Shown here: piece by piece, positions 1 to 6,067 of the stretch | How the letters are laid out: each line of letters starts with the position of its first letter | Position numbering within the stretch: the first letter of the stretch is position 1 | Assembly: GCA_025928435.1 (NCBI GenBank) | Contig: JAICJM010000128.1 | Coordinates: forward strand, 1-10,854 | DNA from: Thermoleophilia bacterium | GTDB lineage: Bacteria > Actinomycetota > Thermoleophilia > Gaiellales > JAICJC01 | Reading direction: 5' to 3' | DNA length: 10,854 nt | Notes under the pieces: model-generated | What the model was told of the DNA's origin: nothing | The model's database searches: none | Seen by the model: only the letters and a program-made list of their open reading frames with translations | Position numbers and translations under genes: made by a program

Positions 1-116
1 ACGCTGCGCGGCTCCGTGTAGCGGATGATCTCCTGCACGCGGGTGATCGGCAGCGCGTACTCCTCGGTTCCGAGCGAGAAGATGACGAGCTGGCGGGTGG
101 GCTCTTCGGTGGACAT
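1..116 (-). CDS. cheW: CheW-type chemotaxis coupling protein, N-terminal fragment
   Basis: Partial gene, cut by the left window edge; 38 complete codons are visible. The product begins MSTEEPTRQLVIFSLGTEEY and continues ALPITRVQEIIRYTEP. This is the opening of a CheW domain: a first beta strand (QLVIFSLG), the E-Y-A-L-P turn, then the V-x-E-I-I-R strand. CheW is a cytoplasmic adaptor joining chemoreceptors to the kinase CheA. The ATG (116-114) shares one base with the fliI TGA (118-116), and GGAGG (125-121) lies 4 nt upstream, so translation is probably coupled to fliI. Only the first strands are visible, so a longer protein with an N-terminal CheW domain cannot be excluded. CheA itself is unlikely, since its CheW-like domain is C-terminal. 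Confidence 0.88.
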   Translation of the reverse strand, partial: MSTEEPTRQLVIFSLGTEEYALPITRVQEIIRYTEPRS

Positions 117-1540
117 CAGGCCTCCAGCAGACGATTGGCGTCCACGTAATCGACGCCGTTCGTCGTAAATGAAGTACTCGTGTTTGCTGATTCTGGTTTT
201 TGCTCGGCCACGTCGCGGTCGGCCATGAGCTCCATCAGCCGCAGATCGGTCTCCGCCGCGCCGGCCGCCTCGTCCGCCGGTTGGCGCAGGAAGGCGTCGA
301 TCTCCGGCACCTTCGCGATCGCGTAGTCCACCTTCGCATCGGCGCCGGCGCTGTAGGCCCCGATCGTGATCAGGTCCTCCTTGGCCCTGTAGGCGGCCAG
401 CGTCTCGCGCAGAGCGGCGGCGGCCGAGCGCACCGCCGGGCTCGTGATCTCGGTGGCGAGCCGCGAGATGGACTGGAGGATGTCGATCGCCGGGTAGTGG
501 TTCTTGTGGGCCAGGCTGCGCGTGAGGACGCAGTGCCCATCGAGGATGGAGCGGACGGCGTCGGCGATCGGCTCGTTCATGTCGTCGCCCTCGACGAGGA
601 CGGTGTAGAGGCCGGTGATCGAGCCCCGCCCCGACGTGCCGGCGCGCTCGAGCAGCTGCGGCAGCATCGCGAAGACGCTCGGCGTGTAGCCGCGGGTGGC
701 GGGCGGCTCGCCGATCGCGAGGCCGACCTCGCGCTGGGCGATCGCGAGGCGGGTGACCGAGTCCATCATCAGCAGCACGTCGGCGCCGGAGTCGCGGAAG
801 TGCTCCGCGATCGTCGTCGCCACCAGGGCGGCCTTGATGCGGACGAGCGCCGGCTGGTCGGAGGTCGCGACGATCACGACCGACCGCGACAGGGCGTCGC
901 CCAGGTCGCGCTCGATGAACTCGAGCAGCTCGCGCCCGCGCTCGCCGACGAGGCAGATCACGTTCACGGAGGCGGTCGTCGCCCGCGCGATCGAGCCGAG
1001 CAGCGTTGACTTGCCGACGCCGGAGCCGGCGAAGATGCCGAGCCGCTGGCCGCGGCCGCAGGGCACGAGCGCGTCGAGCGCGCGCACGCCGAGCTCCAGG
1101 CGCTCGCTGATGCGCGGCCGGTCCATCGGCGAGGGCGGCGAGCCCGCGACGACGCGCGGCCGGCCGCCGGAGATCTCGGGGCCGCCGTCGATCGGCCGGC
1201 CCAGCCCGTCGAGGACGCGGCCGAGCAGGGCGTCGCCGACCGGGACCCGGAACGGGCCGCCCGTGGGCGCCACGACCGTGCCCGGGGCGATGCCGCGCAT
1301 GTCGCCGAGCGGCATGAGCAGCGCGCGGCCGTTGCGGAAGCCGACCACCTCGGCGGGCACGGCGGCGCGGTTGCGGCCGCCGGCGATCGTGACCAGCTCG
1401 CCCACCTCCGCCCGCAGGCCGGTGGCCTCGATGACGAGGCCGATCAGGTTCGTGACCCGGCCCCGGTGGCTCTGCAGGTCGGCCTCGGCGATCGCGCGGG
1501 AGTACGCGGCGAGCGGCCGCTCCGCGGTCGCCTCAGGCAC
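116..1540 (-). CDS. fliI: Flagellar type III export ATPase FliI
   Basis: 474 aa, related to the F1 beta subunit; it hydrolyses ATP at the cytoplasmic face of the flagellar export gate. Visible motifs are the N-terminal barrel region (GRVTNLIGLVIEATG, about 27-41), Walker A AGSGVGKST (171-179), GERGRE (199-204), Walker B LLMMDSVTR (256-264) and the AIGEPPATRGYTPSVF segment (275-290). The start is GTG (1540-1538), with GAGG (1550-1547) 6 nt upstream. It overlaps the end of fliH by 8 nt, fitting a FliH-FliI complex. Residues from about 420 form a poorly conserved tail longer than in typical FliI proteins of about 440 aa. The bases for residues 446-466 are visibly richer in A/T than the rest of the gene. 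SctN-type ATPases are close relatives, but the flagellar neighbours decide the name. Confidence 0.97.
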   Translation of the reverse strand: MPEATAERPLAAYSRAIAEADLQSHRGRVTNLIGLVIEATGLRAEVGELVTIAGGRNRAAVPAEVVGFRNGRALLMPLGDMRGIAPGTVVAPTGGPFRVPVGDALLGRVLDGLGRPIDGGPEISGGRPRVVAGSPPSPMDRPRISERLELGVRALDALVPCGRGQRLGIFAGSGVGKSTLLGSIARATTASVNVICLVGERGRELLEFIERDLGDALSRSVVIVATSDQPALVRIKAALVATTIAEHFRDSGADVLLMMDSVTRLAIAQREVGLAIGEPPATRGYTPSVFAMLPQLLERAGTSGRGSITGLYTVLVEGDDMNEPIADAVRSILDGHCVLTRSLAHKNHYPAIDILQSISRLATEITSPAVRSAAAALRETLAAYRAKEDLITIGAYSAGADAKVDYAIAKVPEIDAFLRQPADEAAGAAETDLRLMELMADRDVAEQKPESANTSTSFTTNGVDYVDANRLLEA

Positions 1541-2120
1541 CGCGCGCCTCGGCCAGCAGCTGGCGCACGCGCTCGAGCTGGGAGCTCACCCGGGCGTCGA
1601 TCTCGCCGGCCTCGGTGCGCACGACGCATCCGCCCGGCTCGACGCGGCGCTCCGAGACGACCTCCATCCGGTTGATCCCGCCCAGCCTGGCCGCGAGCTC
1701 CGACGCCGACTCGCGCACGAGCTCGAAGTCGCCGGGGTTCACCTCCAGCACGAGATGGTCGCGGTCGGTGGTGCGCAGGAGCGCGCCGGAGACGACGCCC
1801 AGCACCGCCTCGGGGTCGGACGCGACGGTCGCGGCGATCACCTTCTCGGCGATCTGGAAGGCGAGGTCGACGGCGGCCGCCTCGGCCTCCGCCACGTATC
1901 GGTCGTACATCTCTGCCATCGACCGCTCGGCGGCGGCGAAGGCCTCGAGGGCCGCCTCGGTGCGCGCCCGGGCCTCGGCCAGGCCGCGCTCGAGGCCGGC
2001 CTCGTGGCCGCGGCGCTCGGCCTCGGCCTGCAGGGCGGCGGCGCGCTCCTCGGCGGAGGCGGAGTCCTCGACCAGGACGGCGGGGCGCTCGAGCGCCGTG
2101 AACTCGAAGACCTCAGCCAA
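1533..2120 (-). CDS. fliH: Flagellar export ATPase regulator FliH
   Basis: 195 aa. FliH forms a peripheral stalk that holds FliI and links it to the C-ring. The N-terminal half (about 24-80) is Ala/Glu/Arg rich and probably a long helix or coiled coil. The C-terminal half has the FliH/V-ATPase subunit E pattern: AVDLAFQIAEKVI (about 83-95), LVLEVNPGDFELV, then GGCVVRTEAGEIDARVSSQLERV near the end. The start is TTG (2120-2118), 8 nt inside the fliG 3' end; GAGGA lies about 10 nt upstream. No upstream ATG fits better, and an internal ATG at residue 68 would remove the helical stalk. Overlaps at both ends (fliG, fliI) imply translational coupling. The N-terminus is variable in this family, so the exact start is the main uncertainty. 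Confidence 0.93.
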   Translation of the reverse strand: MAEVFEFTALERPAVLVEDSASAEERAAALQAEAERRGHEAGLERGLAEARARTEAALEAFAAAERSMAEMYDRYVAEAEAAAVDLAFQIAEKVIAATVASDPEAVLGVVSGALLRTTDRDHLVLEVNPGDFELVRESASELAARLGGINRMEVVSERRVEPGGCVVRTEAGEIDARVSSQLERVRQLLAEARGA

Positions 2121-3120
2121 TGAGCTCGTCGTCCTCGTCGCCGCCGCGGGAGATCACGAGCTCGCCGGCGTCGTCCAGTCTGCGCACGACGGCGACGATC
2201 TTCGACTGCGCCTCCTCGACGACCTTGCGGCGCTGCGGCGGCATGTACTCCATCTCCTCGCGGAGCATCTCGGCGCCGCGCTGCGACATGTTGGAGAGGA
2301 TCTTCTCCTGTACCTCGGTGGAGGCGCCGCGCATGGCCAGGCCGAGGTCCTTCGCGTCGACCTCGCGCAGCACCATCTGCAGCGCGCGGTCGTCCAGCTG
2401 GAGGATGTCCTCGAAGACGAACAGGAGCCCACGCACCTCGTTCGCGACCGCCTCGTCCTCCTGCTGGAGGTGGTCGAGGATGTTGCGCTCGGTGGTGCGG
2501 TTGGCGGCGTTCAGGATCGCCGCGAGCGAGCGGACGCCGCCGGCGGCGGCCCACTCGCGCTGGAGCACGGTCTCGAGCTTGCGCTCCATCACGCGGGCGA
2601 CCTCCTTGACGACCTCGGGGGAGGTCTGGCCCATGGTGGCGATGCGCACGGCGACGTCGGCCTGGAGCTCGGGCGGGAGCAGCTCCATCACCTTGGCGGC
2701 CAGCGTCGTGTTCGGCAGCTGGGCGACCACCATCGCCACGGTCTGGGGGTGCTCGTTCGCGAGGAACGCGGCGATCTGGTCGGCCGGCGTCGCACGCAGG
2801 AACTCGAACGGCGTCGTCTCGATGATCACCGAGAGCCGGTTCATGATCTCGGCCGCGCGGGCGCTGCCGACGGACGCCTCGAGCACCTCGCGGGCGTAGC
2901 GCTGGCCGCCCTCGGCGATGTAGCCGCGGGCGTTCGCCATCGCGACGAGCTCCTCCATCACGGCCGTCGCCTGCTCGGGCTCGACGGTGGGCGTGCGCGC
3001 CATCTCGACCGTCAGCTGCTCGATCGTCTCATTCGGCAGGTGCTTGAAGACCTCGGCGGCGCCGCGCGCGCCGAGCGAGACGAGCAGGACGGCGGCCTTG
3101 CGGCGGCCGGTGAGCGTCAT
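2113..3120 (-). CDS. fliG: Flagellar motor switch protein FliG
   Basis: 335 aa from the ATG at 3120, starting MTLTGRRKAAVLLVSLG, the usual FliG N-terminus and length. FliG is the cytoplasmic rotor protein that binds FliF through its N-terminal domain and meets the stator through its C-terminal domain. The EHPQT motif is at 123-127, and the middle/C-terminal hinge region includes GGVRSLA (194-200) and LFVFEDIL (233-240). The charged torque-helix residues line up with E. coli numbering: R264 (K in E. coli), R281, E288, E289 (both D in E. coli) and R297. The electrostatic pattern is therefore kept by conservative substitution. An in-frame GTG at 3150 would add 10 residues and overlap fliF by 16 nt; I prefer the ATG because it gives the family N-terminus. 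It overlaps fliH by 8 nt. Confidence 0.97.
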   Translation of the reverse strand: MTLTGRRKAAVLLVSLGARGAAEVFKHLPNETIEQLTVEMARTPTVEPEQATAVMEELVAMANARGYIAEGGQRYAREVLEASVGSARAAEIMNRLSVIIETTPFEFLRATPADQIAAFLANEHPQTVAMVVAQLPNTTLAAKVMELLPPELQADVAVRIATMGQTSPEVVKEVARVMERKLETVLQREWAAAGGVRSLAAILNAANRTTERNILDHLQQEDEAVANEVRGLLFVFEDILQLDDRALQMVLREVDAKDLGLAMRGASTEVQEKILSNMSQRGAEMLREEMEYMPPQRRKVVEEAQSKIVAVVRRLDDAGELVISRGGDEDDELIG

Positions 3121-3134
3121 GGTGGCGCCGGGTG

Positions 3135-4673
3135 CTACTCGTTCATCCACTGCTGCACCTGGAGGGCGACGTGCTCGGGCTGGCGGGTGACGATCTGCTC
3201 GGCCTCCTTCTGCATCAGCTCGTGATGGTGCACGGCGCCGGACGGGACGGTGGCGGCCTCGAGGGCGGCGATCGGCGTCGCCTGCGAGATCTCGCGCAGC
3301 CAGGTCGGCTCGGCGAAGCGGGCATCGCCCTCACGGCGCTTCAGGTTCTTGCGCAGCATGAAGAGGAAGACGAGGGCGGCCAGGCCGATCAGGGCGTCGC
3401 GGACGAGCACGGAGGGGCTGGAGACGCCGATCATCCCGAGCGGCCCGCCGGCGGCGCCGGTGGTCGCGGGCTGCTTCTGGAACGGCACGCTCGCCGTCGA
3501 GATCGTGTCGCCGCGGCTGGGGACGAGGCCGACCATCGTGGCGACGGTCGCGCGCAGCGCCTGCTGGGCCTTCGGCGGCACGGACGAGTCGAACAGGAGC
3601 GCGACGTGCAGCTGGTTGACCGCGCCGGGGGCGACGACGGTGTGGCTGACGGTCTTGTCGGCGCCGTAGCTCGTGTTCCCGCTCGTGTTCAGGTAGACGG
3701 TCGGCGCGCCGTTCTTGCTGTTCGCGGCCGAATACACCGGCGGCACGTTGGCCGAGGTGCCGGCGACGCCGGAGGTGCTGCCGTTGGACGACTGCAGGTT
3801 CTCTTTCGTCGTCTGGCTCGTGATCGGCACCTTCGTGCCGTCGTACTTGACGGAGTCCTGGGTGACCTGATCCATGTTCAGGTCGGAGCTGACCTGGGCC
3901 TGGCCCTTGTTGACACCCAGGGTCTGGCCGAGCAGGGCGTCGACGCGGGCGGCGAGCTGCGAGTCGTAGCTCTGCTGGACGGCCAGCTTCGAGGTCGCGC
4001 CGGGCATGCCGTCGGCGCCGACCGAGCCGCCCGGCCACAGCATCGCGCCGGTCTGGTCGGTGATCGTGACGTCCTGGGCGGAGAGGCCCTGGACGCCGGA
4101 GGCGACCATGTGGGCGATGCCGCTGACGGCGCCCGGGTCGAACGTCGTGTCGGTGTTCAGGAGCACCGACGCGCTCGCCTGCGACGCCTGGTCGGCGAAG
4201 AGGGTGTCGGTGGGCATGACGATCTGCACCTGGGCGGACGTGACGCCCGTGATGCTCTCGATCTGGCGCTCGATGTCGCCCTGAAGACCGAGCTGGTACA
4301 TCGCCTTCTGCTGCGCGTCGGTGGTGCCGAGGCTGGTCTTGGTGAAGTTGGCGAGGCCGGGCTGGGAGCCGGGGCCGACGCCGGCCGACGCGAGCGCGAC
4401 CTGCGCGGCCGAGAGCTGGCCGCTCACGACGCTCACGGTCGTCCCGCCGTTGCCCACCTTGTACGCGACGCCGGCGCCGGCCAGGGCCTGCGTGACCCGG
4501 TTGGTCTGCGTCGGCTGCAGGCCGGTCTGCAGGGTGGTGTAGCTCGGCTTGGTCGCGTAGTTGAAGAGGAAGTAGGCGGTCACCAGGATGAGCAGGAACG
4601 ACACGACCAGGGTGAGCTGGCCGCGCGGCTCGATGCTCTTCCAGGTGTCCTTGATGCTGGAGAAGGTCGGCAT
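3135..4673 (-). CDS. fliF: Flagellar MS-ring protein FliF
   Basis: 512 aa, membrane. FliF builds the MS-ring in the cytoplasmic membrane, the base for rod, C-ring and export gate. TM helix 1 is about 20-37 (LTLVVSFLLILVTAYFLF) and TM helix 2 about 422-440 (LVRDALIGLAALVFLFML). Between them are ring-building motifs (about 43-210), including TKTSLGTTDAQQKAMYQLGL, and a Ser/Thr/Gly-rich stretch (about 285-340), typical of the variable region. The C-terminal tail (about 493-512, IVTRQPEHVALQVQQWMNE) is the FliG-binding segment. The ATG start is 60 nt after the fliE stop. No Shine-Dalgarno is seen; the leader is C-rich on the coding strand. FliG begins 14 nt after its stop. Confidence 0.97.
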   Translation of the reverse strand: MPTFSSIKDTWKSIEPRGQLTLVVSFLLILVTAYFLFNYATKPSYTTLQTGLQPTQTNRVTQALAGAGVAYKVGNGGTTVSVVSGQLSAAQVALASAGVGPGSQPGLANFTKTSLGTTDAQQKAMYQLGLQGDIERQIESITGVTSAQVQIVMPTDTLFADQASQASASVLLNTDTTFDPGAVSGIAHMVASGVQGLSAQDVTITDQTGAMLWPGGSVGADGMPGATSKLAVQQSYDSQLAARVDALLGQTLGVNKGQAQVSSDLNMDQVTQDSVKYDGTKVPITSQTTKENLQSSNGSTSGVAGTSANVPPVYSAANSKNGAPTVYLNTSGNTSYGADKTVSHTVVAPGAVNQLHVALLFDSSVPPKAQQALRATVATMVGLVPSRGDTISTASVPFQKQPATTGAAGGPLGMIGVSSPSVLVRDALIGLAALVFLFMLRKNLKRREGDARFAEPTWLREISQATPIAALEAATVPSGAVHHHELMQKEAEQIVTRQPEHVALQVQQWMNE

Positions 4674-4733
4674 ATGCGAGGCGGGGGGTTCGGCGGGGCG
4701 GGGGGAGGGGTTCGGCGGGGGCTACGAGGCGGG
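4674..4733. other. fliE-fliF spacer with strong potential G-quadruplex on the + strand
   Basis: This 60-nt gap is the largest within the flgB-to-cheW operon. The + strand, which is the template strand for these genes, has five G-runs at 4683-4688, 4695-4698, 4700-4705, 4707-4710 and 4717-4721. The loops between them are TTCGGC, C, A and TTCGGC. The coding strand and mRNA are correspondingly C-rich, with no Shine-Dalgarno before the fliF ATG. It could simply be GC-biased spacer, but runs of 4-6 G with 1- and 6-nt loops satisfy the standard four-tetrad pattern. Confidence 0.6.
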
Positions 4734-5081
4734 CTAGATCTGCATCCGCATGATCTCCTCGTACGCATCGACAGCCTTGTTCCGAACCTGAACAGCCAAT
4801 TGCATTTCGAGGTTCGCCTTCTCGACGTCCGTGACCACGGAGGTCACGTCGCCGGCCTTTCCGGTGGCCAGCGCGACCGAGTCGGAGGAGGCCGTGTTCT
4901 GCGAGTCGTTCAGGCCCGAGATCGCGTCGGTGAGCATCGAGCCGAAGCCGCCGCCCGAGCCGGAGCCCGAGCCGGAGACCGATCCCACGCCGCCCAGGGC
5001 GTTCGAGATCCCGGAGACGCCGGAAGCGCCGGAGACGCCGGAGAGGCCGGAGATGGCGTTGGAGATGGCGGGGATCTGCAT
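4734..5081 (-). CDS. fliE: Flagellar hook-basal body protein FliE
   Basis: 115 aa. FliE joins the MS-ring to the proximal rod and is among the first exported rod components. The C-terminal part carries the family signature: VVTDVEKANLEMQLAVQVRN, then KAVDAYEEIMRMQI at the very end (about 82-115). The N-terminal half (about 9-48) is low-complexity Gly/Ser with repeated x-S-G triplets and a GSGSGSGGG stretch. It is encoded by tandem repeats and is longer and more regular than in typical FliE proteins of about 100 aa. The ATG (5081-5079) shares one base with the flgC TGA, and no Shine-Dalgarno is evident, so reinitiation after flgC is likely. Confidence 0.95.
   Translation of the reverse strand: MQIPAISNAISGLSGVSGASGVSGISNALGGVGSVSGSGSGSGGGFGSMLTDAISGLNDSQNTASSDSVALATGKAGDVTSVVTDVEKANLEMQLAVQVRNKAVDAYEEIMRMQI
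4957..4980 (+). repeat. Hexamer-type tandem repeat within fliE
   Basis: Four adjacent 6-mers are seen: gagccg, gagccc, gagccg, gagacc. On the minus strand they code the Gly-Ser alternation (GSGSGSG) of the FliE linker. Unit length is a multiple of three, so gain or loss of a unit keeps the frame. Confidence 0.7.
5011..5055 (+). repeat. Five tandem 9-bp repeats within fliE
   Basis: Five consecutive 9-mers of consensus ccggagacg are seen: ccggagacg, ccggaagcg, ccggagacg, ccggagagg, ccggagatg. They encode the x-S-G triplets at about residues 9-23 of FliE. The two exact copies are units 1 and 3. Copy-number change would alter the linker by three residues per unit without shifting the frame. Confidence 0.85.
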
Positions 5082-5488
5082 CAGCGGAGGACGTCGAAGG
5101 TCTTCGAGAACATCTGCTTGGCGGCGTTCATGGCGGTCACGTTGGACTCGTAGCCGCGGCTGGCCGAGATCAGGTCGACCATCTCGGTCACCGGGTTCAC
5201 GTTCGGCATGGTCACGTAGCCCTGCTTGTTCGCCTCGGGGTTACCCGGGTCGTAGACCTGGCGCAGCGGGCTCGGGTCGTCGACGATGCCGTCGACCTGG
5301 ACGCCGCCGAGCACCTCGCCGAAACTGGGCGAGGCGGCGGAGAGCTCGATCTCCTTGCGCCGGTAGGGCTGGCCGTTGGCGGACTTCGTGCTGTCGGCGT
5401 TCGCGAGGTTCGAGGAGATGACGTCCATCCACATCTGGGTGGCGGTCATCCCGGAGGCCGAGACGTTGAGTGAGTCGAACATTCCCAT
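5081..5488 (-). CDS. flgC: Flagellar proximal rod protein FlgC
   Basis: 135 aa, the normal FlgC length. It is a rod subunit of the axial family, exported through the flagellar type III apparatus and assembled between FliE/FlgB and the distal rod. The N-terminus MGMFDSLNVSASGMTATQMW followed by SSNLANADSTKS is the rod-type N-terminal heptad region. The C-terminus has PVTEMVDLISASRGYESNVT and NAAKQMFSKTFDVL, the matching C-terminal helix. The ATG (5488-5486) shares one base with the flgB TAA; GGGAG lies about 10 nt upstream inside flgB. The alternative ATG two codons later cannot be excluded but has no better support. Confidence 0.97.
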   Translation of the reverse strand: MGMFDSLNVSASGMTATQMWMDVISSNLANADSTKSANGQPYRRKEIELSAASPSFGEVLGGVQVDGIVDDPSPLRQVYDPGNPEANKQGYVTMPNVNPVTEMVDLISASRGYESNVTAMNAAKQMFSKTFDVLR

Positions 5489-5856
5489 TACGACGTGCTC
5501 CCGATGGCGGTCTTCAGGATCGACATGCGCGTGCCCATGACGGACTCGAGCGCCTGGTAGTCGAGCGAGTTCTCGGACAGGTCGGCGTTCTCCGTGTTGA
5601 TGTCGACGGTGTTGCCGTCGACCTGCATCGCGCCGGTCGAGGAGACCTGCGGCGAGAACGAGATCTGATCCAGCTGGCCGGTGGTCGGCGATCCCGATGA
5701 GAACGCCTGCGCGAGGGCCGACTGGAAGTCGACGTCGGAGCGCTGGTAGCCGGGCGTGTTGGCGTTGGCGATGTTGTTGGCCAGCACCTGCTGTCGCAGC
5801 AGGGAGCCCTGCATCGCCTTTTCGATGCCCACGATGGAGGTGTCGAACAGGTCCAC
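5488..5856 (-). CDS. flgB: Flagellar proximal rod protein FlgB
   Basis: 122 aa, typical FlgB length. FlgB is the cell-proximal rod subunit, a type III export substrate. Visible motifs are an N-terminal helix MDLFDTSIVGIEKAMQGSLL, the diagnostic LANNIANANTPGY (about 25-37) followed by DFQSAL, and a C-terminal NSLDYQALESVMGTRMSILK helix. The start is GTG (5856-5854), with GAAGGG (5871-5866) 9 nt upstream. It is the first gene of the rod/MS-ring/export operon, following a 211-nt spacer that holds a sigma-28-type promoter and a large inverted repeat. The stop overlaps the flgC start. Confidence 0.96.
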   Translation of the reverse strand: MDLFDTSIVGIEKAMQGSLLRQQVLANNIANANTPGYQRSDVDFQSALAQAFSSGSPTTGQLDQISFSPQVSSTGAMQVDGNTVDINTENADLSENSLDYQALESVMGTRMSILKTAIGSTS

Positions 5857-5865
5857 CTATCGGTT

Positions 5866-5871
5866 CCCTTC
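5866..5871 (-). promoter_or_regulatory. Ribosome binding site of flgB
   Basis: GAAGGG lies 9 nt before the GTG start of flgB and supports that non-ATG start. It overlaps one arm of a 6-bp inverted repeat (ggttcc 5862-5867 with ggaacc 5882-5887), which could partly mask it in the mRNA. Confidence 0.65.
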
Positions 5872-5931
5872 ACCTTGGAGAGGAACCCATCCCTGGGCAT
5901 ACGGCGCCCGCAATCCGTGCAGGCAGTCTGG

Positions 5932-5958
5932 TCATCGGCGGAGTTGCCACCGACTTGA
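5932..5958 (-). promoter_or_regulatory. Sigma-28/FliA-type promoter of the flgB operon
   Basis: On the minus strand, TCAAG (5958-5954) is followed by 14 nt and GCCGATGA (5939-5932). This matches the FliA/sigma-D consensus (TMAAG-N14-GCCGATAA) at every position but one in the -10 element, with standard spacing. Predicted transcription starts near 5925, giving a leader of about 70 nt before the flgB GTG. Confidence 0.78.
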
Positions 5959-5976
5959 GCTCCGCTCGCCGACACC

Positions 5977-6010
5977 CGGGGGACAGTCCCCGGGTGGGGA
6001 CTGTCCCCCG
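5977..6010. repeat. Perfect 15-bp inverted repeat with 4-nt loop (REP-like palindrome)
   Basis: Arm 1 (5977-5991, cgggggacagtcccc) and arm 2 (5996-6010, ggggactgtcccccg) are exact reverse complements around the loop gggt. Each arm contains a 13-bp near-palindrome, GGGGAC-A/T-GTCCCC (5979-5991 and 5996-6008), so the element is two copies of one dyad. An alternative smaller hairpin uses 5975-5981 with 5988-5994. No T-run follows on either strand, so it is not a classical intrinsic terminator. It lies between the fliT-like stop and the flgB promoter, ending 18 nt upstream of the -35 element. Confidence 0.9.
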
Positions 6011-6067
6011 AATTGCTCCATCTCCACCCGCGTCGTGACAGGAAGGGGCTGGCGGGCGTGCGGGTGG

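Larger units (their letters stand above)
5857..6067. other. Intergenic region between the fliT-like gene and flgB
   Basis: This 211-nt region is the longest non-coding stretch in the window. In transcription order it holds about 57 nt without recognised features, the 34-bp inverted repeat, an 18-nt gap, the sigma-28-type promoter, a leader of about 70 nt and the flgB ribosome binding site. I see no tRNA or riboswitch pattern. Confidence 0.8.

Noticed and set aside
147..154. GTCGATTA on the minus strand near the fliI 3' end as a fourth sigma-28-type promoter before cheW
   Set aside because: Only the -10 half resembles the motif. At the required distance upstream the sequence is TTCA rather than TMAA, and the -10 itself has a mismatch in its core.
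3121..3150. GTG start at 3150 for fliG, adding 10 residues
   Set aside because: The added residues lie outside the usual FliG N-terminus, and the ATG at 3120 gives the family start and length. It remains a minor alternative.
3132..5153. Long plus-strand open frame (673 codons) opposite fliF, fliE and flgC, and similar long plus-strand frames elsewhere (for example 1615-3225 and 6976-8397)
   Set aside because: These are antisense to well-supported flagellar genes. Their translations are Arg/Gly/Ala/Asp/His-biased with no domain pattern, as expected from high-GC DNA with few stop codons.
5870..5890. Six-codon upstream ORF (MGSSPR) in the flgB leader
   Set aside because: No ribosome site and no informative codons; a short ATG-stop pair is expected by chance in a 70-nt leader.
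5514..5975. Frame with a Cys-rich start (CTDCGRRMPRDG) running into flgB
   Set aside because: It begins upstream of the predicted transcription start, crosses the promoter, and becomes an out-of-frame shadow of flgB. The Cys pattern is too short to mean anything.
5977..6010. Intrinsic terminator for the fliS-fliT transcript
   Set aside because: The stem is strong, but no T-run follows in the direction of transcription, so a classical Rho-independent terminator is not supported. It is kept as an inverted repeat of unknown role.
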